From NCBI GenBank assembly GCA_009837885.1, contig VXSP01000009.1, positions 1 to 64,000 of the forward strand: a DNA stretch of 64,000 bases, in the 5' to 3' direction. The notes beneath the pieces are model-generated. The model had not been told where the DNA came from. It made no database searches and worked only from the letters and a program-made list of their open reading frames with translations. Shown piece by piece: positions 1 to 8,052 of the stretch; within the stretch, counting starts at the first letter, position 1, and each line of letters opens with the position of its first letter. Made by a program: the position numbers and the translations under genes. Source of the DNA: Holophagales bacterium (GTDB taxonomy: Bacteria; Acidobacteriota; Thermoanaerobaculia; Multivoradales; Multivoraceae).

Positions 1-216
1 TTTCTCGTTGAAGTTGGGCTCGCCGTACATGCCGTTTAAGTAGACGATGCCGTGGTCGGCGCATGGGGCGGCGTCGATTATTATGGGCGGTTGGGGGGGG
101 GGGGCGGGATCGGGGGTTGGGGAGCAGGCGATGAGGAGGAGGATCAGCGTGAGGGCAAGGCACGGGCTCGCCGCTTTGCGGCATCGCGCCTGATGCGGGT
201 CAGATGACCCGCGCAC
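1..216 (-). CDS. Partial lipoprotein of unknown function (runs off the left edge)
   Basis: The minus strand reads from a GTG at 214-216 into a lipoprotein signal peptide: basic residues (R, K), a hydrophobic run LALTLILLLIAC and a lipobox LIAC, followed by a Pro-rich linker (SPTPDPAPPPQPP) and then a sequence ending NGMYGEPNFNEK at the window edge. No domain is recognisable in about 70 residues. The n-region is encoded by the palindromic element at 170-223, and no ATG, GTG or TTG lies between that element and the hydrophobic run, so the GTG inside the element looks like the start. The Pro-rich linker contains a run of twelve C (coding strand). It also uses ATA and TTA codons, which are rare in the neighbouring genes, hinting at foreign or weakly selected sequence. 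Confidence 0.6.
   Translation of the reverse strand, partial: MRGSSDPHQARCRKAASPCLALTLILLLIACSPTPDPAPPPQPPIIIDAAPCADHGIVYLNGMYGEPNFNEK
93..104. repeat. 12-base G homopolymer (C12 on the coding strand)
   Basis: Twelve consecutive G on the plus strand. It falls in the Pro-rich linker just after the lipobox of the minus-strand lipoprotein, so gain or loss of one base would shift the frame of the whole mature protein. It may be a contingency (phase-variation) tract or a sequencing/assembly error hot spot. Confidence 0.85.
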
Positions 217-223
217 CCAGAGG
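170..223 (-). repeat. Dispersed palindromic element, copy 1 (two hairpins plus GCGCACCCAG tail)
   Basis: Hairpin 1 is GCCGC-TTT-GCGGC (170-182). After a short spacer comes hairpin 2, GCGGGTC-AGAT-GACCCGC (195-212), then the tail GCGCACCCAGAGG. Related copies are at 2747, 7969, 16046, 18306 and 28785. In the minus-strand lipoprotein frame it encodes the start codon and the n-region beginning V-RGSSDP. Confidence 0.75.
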
Positions 224-268
224 AAGGTCGTCGGCCTGGCGGGAATCTCTACGCCCATGGGAGGGCGT

Positions 269-2695
269 TCAACCCCGGCGTTCCAGGGCACGCGCCGAGG
301 CGAGTTCCCGCCGCGCTTCTTCCGGCTGGCCGAGGCGGGTGTAGATGTCGGCGAGCAGGTAGTGGCCCATGGGCGCCATGTCCGGGCCGGGGTCGAGTTC
401 CAGGCCGGTACGTGCCAGTTCGATCGCACGGTCGAGCTGTTCGTTGCGGTCGACCAGGGACTTCGCCAGGAAGAAGTGGCCGACGGCGAACTCCGGGTTG
501 ATCTCGATCGATTGCTCCAGGGCTGCGGCCGCGCCGTAGCGGTCGCCGAGGCTGTCCAGTAGCCGGCCGAGGTTGAATTGGACCCGGTAGCTCTGCGGGT
601 GGACATCGAGTTCGCGGCGGTAGAAGTCGGCGGCTGCACGTGGGTCGCCGCGCTGCTCGGCGAGCAGGGCGAGGTTGAAGTGGGCGAGCCGCACGTCCGG
701 CTGGATCGTCAGCGCCTCCTCGAAGAGCCGCTCCGCGTCGACGAGATCGGACCGCAGGAGCGCCACGGCGCCTTGACTGACCACGGCGGCGCCCATTTCC
801 GGTGACAGATCGGCGGCCTCCCTGAGGTGCTCCTCGGCGCCCTCGAGGTCGCCGAGGTCCACGAGCATGCGCGCGAGCTCGTAGTGGATGATCGCGTTGC
901 GTGGATCGAGGCGCAGGAACTCCCGGTAGCCGAGCATCGCCTCTTCCTCGGCGCCGGCCCGCCGGTAGGCGTTGGCGAGGTTGATCACGGCGTGGGCGTA
1001 GTCGGGCTTCAGTTCGATGGCTCGCCGGTAACTCTCGATCGCGGCGCCCGTGTCATCGTCGCGCACCTGCTCGTCGCCGAGCCGGACCCAGGCGTCGATC
1101 ACCGACGGGTCCTCGATCAGCACCCGTTCGAGGGCTTCGACGGCCGCCGGCCGGTTCCCCTGGAGCGAAGCCTCGCGGGCGTCGCGCATCAGGTTGTAGA
1201 GATGGATCCGGTCCTTCGGGTCGGCGAGCAGGGCCCGGTCCACGCTCTCGTCGGTACTGCCGCCGAAACTGGCCAGATAGCCGAGGGCGGCGAGCCGCGT
1301 CCGGGTTTCCGGATCGATCTCCTCGATCGCCGCCGGCCGCGCCACGTCGGCCCATCGCGACTCGAGGGACTGGAGCATGGAGGCCATCCGGTCCGCCTCG
1401 TCGGGCCGCGCGGCGTACAGGTTGTTCCGCTCGTCCGGGTCGACGGCCAGGTCGTACAACTCGGGCCGGGGCGCGGCGACGTACTTCATGTTCTCGACCC
1501 GCAGCGCGGCGAGGTCGCTCCAGCCGTAGTGATAGCGCGGGTAAACGGCTTCCGCGTAGGCCGGCAGGCGCGGCCCGGACGCGCCGGTCAGGAGCCGGAC
1601 GATGCTTGCGCCTTCGAAGGAGGAATCCCGCTCCGCCTGGCCCGCATCGACCGCCAGCAGGTCGAGGACGGTCGGGGAGACGTCGACGGCGCGGACCACG
1701 TCGCCGATCCTGCGGCCCCGCATCGTGTCGTAGGGCGCGCGAAGGATGAAGGGAACTCGCGTCGCCCCCTCGTAGACGAAGAAGCCGTGGCCGGATTCGC
1801 CGTGCTCGCCGAGACTCTCACCGTGGTCTCCGATCACGATGACGACGGTGTCGTCGGCGCGCCCGTTCTGGTCGAGCCAGTCCAGCAACCGGCCGACCTG
1901 CGAGTCGACGTAGGCGATCTCGCCGATGTAGGGACGGTTCCGGTACCGCCCGGCGAACGGTTCCGGCGGTTCGTAGGGCGAGTGCGGATCGTAGAAGTGG
2001 ACCCAGGAGAAGAAGCGCGCCTCCGGGGCCTCGTCGAGCCACGTCAACGCGGCGTCCGTGACCTCGCCCGCCGGCCGCTCGATCTCGTTCAGCGCCAGCC
2101 GCACGGTGTCGCTCAGGTCGAAGTCGTCGAAGTAGTGGTCGAAGCCCTGGGCGATCCCCCACTTCGCGTCGAGCACGAACGCGCCCACGAAGCCGCCCGT
2201 CCGCCAACCCTCGTCCCTCAGGATCTCCGCCAGGACGACGTGCTCGTCGCCCAGGTAGAAAGCGCCGTTGTCCCTGACCCCGTGAGCCGGCGGGAACTGT
2301 CCGGTGAAGATCGACGAATGCGCCGGCAAGGTCAGCGGCGCCACCGCCTCCGCCTGCTCGAACAGCACCCCCTCAGCCGCCAGCCGGTCCATGTGCGGCG
2401 TCTCGATATCAGCGAACCCGTAGGCCCCGATGCGATCCGCCCGCGTCGTGTCCAGCGTGATGAGCAGAAGGCTCAGGTCACCGGGTCCGACCCCGGCCGG
2501 AAGCCGACCCAGCACATGCCCCGACGGTGCAACGACCTCCCCGCCGGACTGCAGACGGATCCCCACACCGACCACCACAACAGCGGCAACGGCCAGGGCC
2601 ACAGCTAGCCCGATCCAGCGGATCGGCACGTTCCGTTTCGCCCGGCCAGCGGTCAAGTCGCTGGTTTCCTCCCGGCGGGGTCGTTCGCTGCCCAT
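269..2695 (-). CDS. Membrane-anchored sulfatase-superfamily protein with C-terminal TPR repeats
   Basis: 808 aa. Residues 27-46 form an N-terminal membrane anchor. Residues 74-480 are an alkaline phosphatase/sulfatase-superfamily domain: LLLITLDTTRAD (metal-binding Asp82), the nucleophile region around residue 122, and GDHGESLGEHGE further on. From about residue 500 to the C-terminus are roughly eight tetratricopeptide repeats (for example ALERVLIEDPSVIDAWVRLG, AIELKPDYAHAVINLANAYR). The sulfatase nucleophile motif C/S-x-P-S-R is replaced by T-L-P-A-H (Thr122), so the usual Cys/Ser for formylglycine maturation is missing. Thr is the nucleophile in phosphoglycerol and phosphoethanolamine transferases of the same superfamily, so the substrate may be a phosphodiester rather than a sulfate ester. 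The domain should face the periplasm, with the TPRs probably binding a partner. Confidence 0.85.
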   Translation of the reverse strand: MGSERPRREETSDLTAGRAKRNVPIRWIGLAVALAVAAVVVVGVGIRLQSGGEVVAPSGHVLGRLPAGVGPGDLSLLLITLDTTRADRIGAYGFADIETPHMDRLAAEGVLFEQAEAVAPLTLPAHSSIFTGQFPPAHGVRDNGAFYLGDEHVVLAEILRDEGWRTGGFVGAFVLDAKWGIAQGFDHYFDDFDLSDTVRLALNEIERPAGEVTDAALTWLDEAPEARFFSWVHFYDPHSPYEPPEPFAGRYRNRPYIGEIAYVDSQVGRLLDWLDQNGRADDTVVIVIGDHGESLGEHGESGHGFFVYEGATRVPFILRAPYDTMRGRRIGDVVRAVDVSPTVLDLLAVDAGQAERDSSFEGASIVRLLTGASGPRLPAYAEAVYPRYHYGWSDLAALRVENMKYVAAPRPELYDLAVDPDERNNLYAARPDEADRMASMLQSLESRWADVARPAAIEEIDPETRTRLAALGYLASFGGSTDESVDRALLADPKDRIHLYNLMRDAREASLQGNRPAAVEALERVLIEDPSVIDAWVRLGDEQVRDDDTGAAIESYRRAIELKPDYAHAVINLANAYRRAGAEEEAMLGYREFLRLDPRNAIIHYELARMLVDLGDLEGAEEHLREAADLSPEMGAAVVSQGAVALLRSDLVDAERLFEEALTIQPDVRLAHFNLALLAEQRGDPRAAADFYRRELDVHPQSYRVQFNLGRLLDSLGDRYGAAAALEQSIEINPEFAVGHFFLAKSLVDRNEQLDRAIELARTGLELDPGPDMAPMGHYLLADIYTRLGQPEEARRELASARALERRG

Positions 2696-2746
2696 GGCGG
2701 AATCCGAAGGCTAGCAGCGCCACCGCATACGAGAGAATTCGGCGGC

Positions 2747-2818
2747 GCCGCTTCGCGGCCCTGCTTCCCCGTGGGTCAGAAGACCCGCGGTACCGGCCGG
2801 CCAGAGGGCCGGCGCACC
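2747..2818. repeat. Dispersed palindromic element, copy 2 (three hairpins)
   Basis: In order: GCCGC-TTC-GCGGC (2747-2759), GGGTC-AGAA-GACCC (2773-2786), and GCCGGCC-AGAG-GGCCGGC (2796-2813), then GCGCACC. The first two match the two hairpins of copy 1 in sequence and order, and the third matches hairpin 2 of copy 3. This suggests two related modules joined in tandem. Confidence 0.75.
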
Positions 2819-2879
2819 GACATCCGGAAGAGCCAGGCGCGTCTCTCTTGGCTGCCGTTTGGTTGCCCGACGACGTCCA

Positions 2880-3055
2880 GCCTGCCCAGGGGCGGAGGAG
2901 AGGGTCTCAGCGAGGCTGTCGGCAAGCGACGCCCTGCGACCCTTCATCGTCCGACGACCAACCGGAGCGCAGCCGACCGCAGCGAGCACTCCCCTCTCAT
3001 CCATCCGGTAAGTGCGAGCGGCCGCTGAGACCCTCTCCTCCGCCCCCAAGCAGGC
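2880..3055. repeat. Long inverted repeat (33-bp arms, 110-bp centre)
   Basis: Arms 2880-2912 and 3023-3055. The core of 22 bp (2889-2910 against 3025-3046) pairs perfectly, then three mismatches, then six more paired bases outward. The core begins GGGGCGGAGGAGAGGG. The centre has no open frame I can support. No poly-U run follows on either strand, so it is not a classical intrinsic terminator. It could be a miniature mobile element remnant or a processing/stability structure in the 3' UTR of the TonB receptor mRNA. Confidence 0.8.
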
Positions 3056-3097
3056 GGGTGCAACCTCCGTCGCACCCGCCGCGCCGCGCGGCGCCGC

Positions 3098-5884
3098 CTA
3101 GAAGTGGAAGCGCGCCCCGATTCGCCAGACCCGACCGCGTATGAGCCGCCTCGGGGCACCGAAGGGCCGGTCGCTGTTCAGGGTCTGTTCGGCTTCGATG
3201 ACCGTGTCGGCGTTGCCGACGTTGAAGACATCGATGCCGACGCCGAGCCTGCGGTTGTTGCCGATGTTGAAGTCCTTCTCCACCCTCAGATCGAGGTTGA
3301 TGCCGTCGTCGAGACGGAAGGAGCCCGCCGGGTGGCCGTAGATGTCCGAAGTCTGATCGACGTCTTCCACTCTGATGAGCTGGTTGTAGGTGTTGCCCGA
3401 GAAGTAGGAGAGGTAGCCGCCGACGATGATCCCGCCCGGGAGTTCCGCGTTGCCCAGAACCTTGATCAGGTGCGTTGGATCGATCGTCAGATTGCCGTAG
3501 GCGTTGATCTGGTGGTTCGGGTCGCTGAAGAAGGTCGAACTGCCGAGCTGGGAGCCTCTTCCCTCCAGGAACTCGTACCATCCGTTGTTGTCGCTGCCTC
3601 TTGCCTCGCCGTAGGTCCACGAAGCCTGCATCTGCCAGTTGTTGCGCCACCGCCTGGCGAGGCTTGCCGTGATCCCGGCGTACTTGCGGACCTTCCTGAA
3701 GCAGGTGATCTCCTGGTACGCCTGCCCGTAGTCCTCGCAGTGGTTGACGTTCGTGAAGTAGTACCGGTTCTCGCCTTCGTTCGTCTGGTTGAAGACGTTG
3801 AAGGTCCGTCCACTGTCGGGATCCGTGTACCGCGAGGGTTCAAACTCGCCGGTGAGGTTCACGCCGTCCAGGAACTGATGGTTCGTCCGATAGGTCGCGG
3901 TGATGTCGAGCGAGACGGTACGCGTGAGGACCTTCTCCCAGCCGACGTCCAGGGCGTCCATGTAGGGCACGCCGAGGTTGTCGTCGATCGTCCACTGGCC
4001 GGGACCTCGCCCTTCGGTGAAGTCGTGCTCCCAGACCTCGTCGTCGGCGTTCCAGATGTAGCCCGTCACGTTGCTCTCGGGCGCCAGCCGGCTGTAGAAC
4101 AGCGAGATGACCTGGTGGTAGTAGCGCCCCCAGTGGGCCTTCAGCACGGAGTCGTTGTTGTCGCCGAGGTTGACGTTCAGTCCGATGCGCGGCGCGATCC
4201 CGAGTTCGGGCGTGAACACGCTGCCCTGATCGAAGCGGACGCCGTTCACGTCCGACTCGACGGCCCCGCGCCAGTAGTTGGCCCGCAGGCCGAGGTTCAG
4301 CCTCACCCGGTCGTTGATTCCCCAGGAGTCCTGCACGTAGCCGACGATCTTGTCGGTGTCGGCATAGGTGTCGTAGCCGGTGCTCTCGAAGAGGACGTAG
4401 TTCTCGCCGGCGTAGTCCTCGTAGAACTTGCCGCCCGCGTACTGGTTGAGCGTGTTGACCAGCGTGTTCTGCAGCTCGACGCCGAACTTGAAGTCGTGCT
4501 CGCCGCGGATGAAGTCATCCGTGAAGTGGCTGACCGAGGCAATGAGCTGGTAGCGCTCCCGGTTGGCATTGAAGGGCCCCCACCAGTTCTCGGTAAGGCG
4601 GTCTTCATAGATGTCGAAGCGGGCGGGTGTGTCGCCGCCGTCGGGCGTCTCGGCCTGACGCTGGTGATAGCCGCCGAACTTCAGATCGAGCAGCGTGTCC
4701 TGGGACAGCATGTCCGTGTAGTTGAAGTTGAACAGGTACTGGGTCCCCTCCAGGCTGACGGTGGCTCCGGGGGCGATGAAGTCACCCTCGTCCGCGCCCT
4801 GGTAGGCCTGGTCGCGGGTGCTGTACTCGAGCATGCCGCTGAAGATCTTCTCCTGTGTCGGCGTCCAGTTGATCTTGCCGAGGTAGCGGGGCCTCTCGTA
4901 GGTCGGGGCGTTGACATGGTCCCCGCTGGCCTTCGAGTCCTCCTGGCGGTACTTGAACGAGGCAAAGAACCACGCCTTGTCGCGCTGCACCGGTCCGCCG
5001 ATGTCGAAGTGGACTTCCGTATCCGTGCGGTCGCTGCCGCTGCGTTGCAGATCGGGGTCGTTCGTGTTCTGGGACTGCCAGTCGTTATCGGCAAGTTGCA
5101 GGTCGACCAGACCGTTCATGTCGTTCGAGCCCTGCTTCGTCGTCACGTTGACGATCACGCCGCTGTAGCCGCCGTACTCGGCCGAGGCGCCAGCGCCGAG
5201 GACGGTGACGTCCTCGACTGAGAAGAAGCCGAGAGGCACCTCGCTCTCGCCCGCCTCCGGGCTGTTGATGACGACGCCGTCGATCGAGAACTGGACGCCC
5301 ATGCCGGGTGAGCCATAGGCTGAAGGTTGCCTGCCGTCCGCGTTCTGGGAGTGGACGCCGGGAGCCAACTGCACGACGCCGCGGATGCTGCGTTGGGTCG
5401 GCACCTCCATCAGGATCTCGTTGTTGAGTTCCGTCGTCACAAGCGTCGAACTGCGGACGTCGATGAGCGGCGAGCCCTCGACGATGATGATGTCCTCGAC
5501 GCTCCCCAACTGCATCGTCAGGTCGACGCTCAGGGTCTTGCCGACCGTGAGTTCGATGTCTTCCTGCTGCGCGGTCGAGAAGCCCTCGATCGAAGCCGCG
5601 ACGGTGTAGGTGGACGGCAGCAGAGCGACGAAGCGGTAGCGGCCGTTCGCGTCCGTCATCGTGTCGCTGGTCGCGCCGAGTTCTCCCGACGTGAGAGTGA
5701 CGTTGACGCCCGGCATGCGGTCCCCGTTGGGGTCCGTGATGGTGCCGGTGATCGAGCCGCGCTCGATCGACTGGCCCCATGCGGCCGCGCAGATGAAGAC
5801 GATCAGTACCCCCGAGCTGATGATCCGTGGGGCTCTTGCCATCAGTGCAAGAGCGCGAGAACCGGTGGTTCCGCGGTGTTTCAT
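3098..5884 (-). CDS. TonB-dependent outer-membrane receptor, Oar-like
   Basis: 928 aa. Signal peptide about residues 1-37 (ends AAAWGQ). Residues 42-125 are a carboxypeptidase-regulatory-like beta-sandwich (GSITGTITDPNGDRMPGVNV, then GRYRFVALLPSTYTVAASIEGF). Residues 130-260 are a plug domain (EVPTQRSIRGVVQLAPGV). The rest is a 22-strand barrel ending RIGARFHF, with the terminal Phe typical of outer-membrane barrels. The role is TonB/ExbB-driven uptake of a ligand I cannot identify; no nearby gene names the substrate. The start is ATG at 5882-5884, preceded by a purine-rich AGGAAGGAAGG ribosome site. Monocistronic by position: the genes on both sides are separated by more than 130 bases. Confidence 0.92.
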   Translation of the reverse strand: MKHRGTTGSRALALMARAPRIISSGVLIVFICAAAWGQSIERGSITGTITDPNGDRMPGVNVTLTSGELGATSDTMTDANGRYRFVALLPSTYTVAASIEGFSTAQQEDIELTVGKTLSVDLTMQLGSVEDIIIVEGSPLIDVRSSTLVTTELNNEILMEVPTQRSIRGVVQLAPGVHSQNADGRQPSAYGSPGMGVQFSIDGVVINSPEAGESEVPLGFFSVEDVTVLGAGASAEYGGYSGVIVNVTTKQGSNDMNGLVDLQLADNDWQSQNTNDPDLQRSGSDRTDTEVHFDIGGPVQRDKAWFFASFKYRQEDSKASGDHVNAPTYERPRYLGKINWTPTQEKIFSGMLEYSTRDQAYQGADEGDFIAPGATVSLEGTQYLFNFNYTDMLSQDTLLDLKFGGYHQRQAETPDGGDTPARFDIYEDRLTENWWGPFNANRERYQLIASVSHFTDDFIRGEHDFKFGVELQNTLVNTLNQYAGGKFYEDYAGENYVLFESTGYDTYADTDKIVGYVQDSWGINDRVRLNLGLRANYWRGAVESDVNGVRFDQGSVFTPELGIAPRIGLNVNLGDNNDSVLKAHWGRYYHQVISLFYSRLAPESNVTGYIWNADDEVWEHDFTEGRGPGQWTIDDNLGVPYMDALDVGWEKVLTRTVSLDITATYRTNHQFLDGVNLTGEFEPSRYTDPDSGRTFNVFNQTNEGENRYYFTNVNHCEDYGQAYQEITCFRKVRKYAGITASLARRWRNNWQMQASWTYGEARGSDNNGWYEFLEGRGSQLGSSTFFSDPNHQINAYGNLTIDPTHLIKVLGNAELPGGIIVGGYLSYFSGNTYNQLIRVEDVDQTSDIYGHPAGSFRLDDGINLDLRVEKDFNIGNNRRLGVGIDVFNVGNADTVIEAEQTLNSDRPFGAPRRLIRGRVWRIGARFHF

Positions 5885-5989
5885 GTCCGCCTTCCTTCCT
5901 GACCGGGTTTCCTCTCCTCCTGGTAGCTATGCGCAGGCCGGTTTACAGAGCAGTGCCGGCCAGAGAATCCTGTAGCGGTGTTCCAAACA

Positions 5990-6006
5990 CGTTAGCGTTA
6001 CTAAAC
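5990..6006 (-). promoter_or_regulatory. Possible operator/promoter element upstream of the TonB receptor
   Basis: An AT-richer patch 106-122 bases upstream of the TonB receptor start contains a small inverted repeat TTAG-CGTTA-CTAA (5992-6004) and a direct repeat of CGTTA. It stands out from the GC-rich surroundings, but no clear -35/-10 pair can be fixed. Confidence 0.2.
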
Positions 6007-6024
6007 GCGGCCGTCAAATCGGAT

Positions 6025-6924
6025 TCAGGGCTTTGGACAGGGGCGGGTGGCCAGGTGTTTCCGGATCAGCGCCAGCGCCTCGCGGCGGTCGGCCTCCGGC
6101 AGGGCCTGCCGGGGCGGCCGAACGGTCTCGGACCCCATCCCGACCTCCGCCTGCACCAGCTTGATCAACTGGACGAACTCGGGCACGGTGTCCATGCGCA
6201 GCAGGGGAAGGAACCAGGCGTAGAGGTCGAACGCCTCCTGCCGTCGACCCGCCATGGCCAGGTCGAACAGTCGCACGGACTCGGCCGGCAGCGCGTTGAC
6301 CAGGCCCGCGATCCAGCCCGTCGCCCCCGACCACGCGGCTTCGTAGGGCATGTCGTCGAGGCCGGCGAAGACGCCGAGGCGATCCCCCAGCAGGGCCTTG
6401 ACCGCGGTGATCCGCCGGATGTCGCCGCTCGACTCCTTGATCGCGCGCAGACTGGGGTGCTCGGCGGCCAGTTCGCCCATGATCTCGGGCAGGATGTCGA
6501 CCCCGTAGGCGAAGGGGTTGTTGTAGAGCATGCACGGGAGATCCGTGGCCTCGAAGATGGCCGCGACGTGACCCCGGGTCTCGTGCATCTTGCCGTTGTG
6601 GACGTAAGGCGGAAGCACCATGAGCGCCTCTGCCCCGCGTTCGGCCGATCCGCGGGCGATGCGGACGGCTTCGGCGGTGCTGAGCGCGGAGATGCCGGGC
6701 ATCACGGGCGCCCGGCCATCGAGTGCGGCGACGCAGGTTTCGACGATCGCCAGCTTCTCGTCGAACTGGAGGGTGTTGCCCTCACCCAGCGAGCCGAGCG
6801 GCACGATGCCGGTGCAGCCGTGTTCGACAAGCCAGTTGGCGTGCTTCGCGAGGAAGTCGTGATCGACCGTCAGGTCGTCGTTGAACGGCGTGGTGATCGC
6901 CGTCATGACACCGCGGAATTCCAT
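6025..6924 (-). CDS. DapA/N-acetylneuraminate lyase-family aldolase or deaminase
   Basis: 299 aa, the usual length for the dihydrodipicolinate synthase/NAL superfamily of (beta/alpha)8 Schiff-base enzymes. Visible: the GSLGEG loop (residues 44-49, family GTTGE), Tyr134 in CMLYNNP and the Schiff-base Lys163 in RAIKESSGD. The member cannot be named from motifs. Family members cleave 2-keto-3-deoxy sugar acids or sialic acid, or deaminate pyrroline-4-hydroxy-2-carboxylate in hydroxyproline breakdown. The last is attractive because a proline racemase/hydroxyproline epimerase-family gene lies in the same operon, but a hydroxyproline oxidase and a ketoglutarate-semialdehyde dehydrogenase are not seen. 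It is the last gene of a minus-strand run that includes a TRAP transporter. Confidence 0.85.
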   Translation of the reverse strand: MEFRGVMTAITTPFNDDLTVDHDFLAKHANWLVEHGCTGIVPLGSLGEGNTLQFDEKLAIVETCVAALDGRAPVMPGISALSTAEAVRIARGSAERGAEALMVLPPYVHNGKMHETRGHVAAIFEATDLPCMLYNNPFAYGVDILPEIMGELAAEHPSLRAIKESSGDIRRITAVKALLGDRLGVFAGLDDMPYEAAWSGATGWIAGLVNALPAESVRLFDLAMAGRRQEAFDLYAWFLPLLRMDTVPEFVQLIKLVQAEVGMGSETVRPPRQALPEADRREALALIRKHLATRPCPKP

Positions 6925-6981
6925 AGTCCTGCTCCTGTTCTGACTCCGTGAGTCCGTTCTCAGTGACTCTGCCTCAGTGCG

Positions 6982-8052
6982 CTACTGCCGGGCGACCTCC
7001 TCGATCGCCGCGATGCCGCCGACTCGGTCGGCGTTGTCGACGTAGACCTGCCGCACCCTGTCCTCGAACAGCGTGCGGTCGATCTCGTTGAACTCGATCC
7101 CCAGTTTCTCCAGTTCGGCGAGGGCCTCGGCGGTCATCGACGCCATCGCCTCCCGCTCGACCTGGACCGACGCTTTGCCGGCGTCGAGCACGGCCTCCTG
7201 GATGTCCGGCGGCAGCTCGTCGTAGAGCTTGCGGCTGAAGATCAGCGCCACGGCGAGGTAGAGGTGCCGCGTGTACGACACGTACTTCGTGACCTCGTAG
7301 AAGCGCTCTCCGTAGAGATCGACGTGGTCCGTCTCGGCGCCGTCGACGACTCCCTGTTCGAGCGCCGAGTAGAGCTCGCCGAACGACATCGGCGTCGCCT
7401 GCGCGCCGAGGGCGTTGAAGGTGTCGACCAGGATCGGGGTCGGGATGACCCGGATCTTGAGGCCCTCGAAGTCGTCGGGGGTGACGATCGGCCTTTCCGC
7501 GTTCCAGGCGTTACGGCGGCCCGCGAACCAGTAGCCCAGCACGAGGACGTCGAGTTCCTCCTCGATCCGGTCGGCGACGCGCTCGCCGATCGGTCCGTCG
7601 AGCACCCGGTAGAAGTGGTCGAGGTCCCGGAAGATGAAGGGGAAGTTGAAGATCTCCGCCTCGGGAACGAAGGCGGAGATGCCGCCGCCGGCGCTCGCGG
7701 CCGAGGCGGCCAGTGCGCCCAGCTTGACCATCAGGGTCGCTTCCTCTTCGGTTCCCAGTTGCTCGTTCTCGAAGATCTGCACCGTCACGGCGCCGCCGGA
7801 CCGTTCCTCGAGAACCCGGCTGAACTCCTCGAAGCCGGCCTGGAAGGGGTGACCGGCGGGCCCGTTGTGGGCGACCTTGAGCACGGTGACGCCGTCGCTG
7901 CCGCGGCAGCCGGCGAGGAGGGCGATGGCGCAGAGCATGAACAACGCGGCCTGGAGCGTCGAGCGGTCGCCGCTCCGCGGCGCGTCTCTTCCCGGAAGCC
8001 GGCCAGAAGGCCGGCGCACCCAGTGGTTGCCGCGTGGCCCGCAGCTACTCAT
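6982..8052 (-). CDS. dctP: TRAP transporter solute-binding lipoprotein (DctP family)
   Basis: 356 aa. Periplasmic substrate-binding component of a tripartite ATP-independent transporter; family signatures include LKVAHNGPAGHPFQAGFEEF after the signal peptide and GLKIRVIPTPILVDTFNALGAQATPM in the middle. The start ATG at 8050-8052 overlaps the dctM stop (ATGAGTAG), indicating translational coupling. The hydrophobic core and lipobox (LCAIALLAGC) begin only about residue 39. Residues 9-28 before it are encoded by a dispersed palindromic element (7969-8026), an unusually long arginine-rich n-region. Starts downstream of the element would leave no basic n-region, so the long form is preferred. The substrate is unknown, probably a carboxylate. 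Confidence 0.9.
   Translation of the reverse strand: MSSCGPRGNHWVRRPSGRLPGRDAPRSGDRSTLQAALFMLCAIALLAGCRGSDGVTVLKVAHNGPAGHPFQAGFEEFSRVLEERSGGAVTVQIFENEQLGTEEEATLMVKLGALAASAASAGGGISAFVPEAEIFNFPFIFRDLDHFYRVLDGPIGERVADRIEEELDVLVLGYWFAGRRNAWNAERPIVTPDDFEGLKIRVIPTPILVDTFNALGAQATPMSFGELYSALEQGVVDGAETDHVDLYGERFYEVTKYVSYTRHLYLAVALIFSRKLYDELPPDIQEAVLDAGKASVQVEREAMASMTAEALAELEKLGIEFNEIDRTLFEDRVRQVYVDNADRVGGIAAIEEVARQ
7969..8026. repeat. Dispersed palindromic element, copy 3, inside the dctP signal-peptide region
   Basis: Hairpin 1 GCCGC-TCC-GCGGC (7969-7981), spacer GCGTCTCTTCCCGGAA, hairpin 2 GCCGGCC-AGAA-GGCCGGC (7998-8015), tail GCGCACCCAGTGG. The architecture is the same as copies 1, 2 and 5. It lies within the open frame of dctP, coding for residues 9-28, between the coupled start codon and the signal-peptide hydrophobic core. 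Confidence 0.8.

Larger units (their letters stand above)
2696..3097. other. Gene-free region between sulfatase and TonB receptor
   Basis: 402 bases with no convincing gene on either strand; the short open frames have no recognisable product. The region holds one copy of the dispersed palindromic element (2747-2818) and a long imperfect inverted repeat (2880-3055). Because both flanking genes are on the minus strand, it is the 3' region of the TonB receptor gene and the 5' region of the sulfatase gene. Confidence 0.7.

Noticed and set aside
2889..3046. Inverted repeat considered as an intrinsic terminator or IS element
   Set aside because: The 110-base centre and absence of a T run do not fit a terminator; no transposase frame or clear target duplication is visible.
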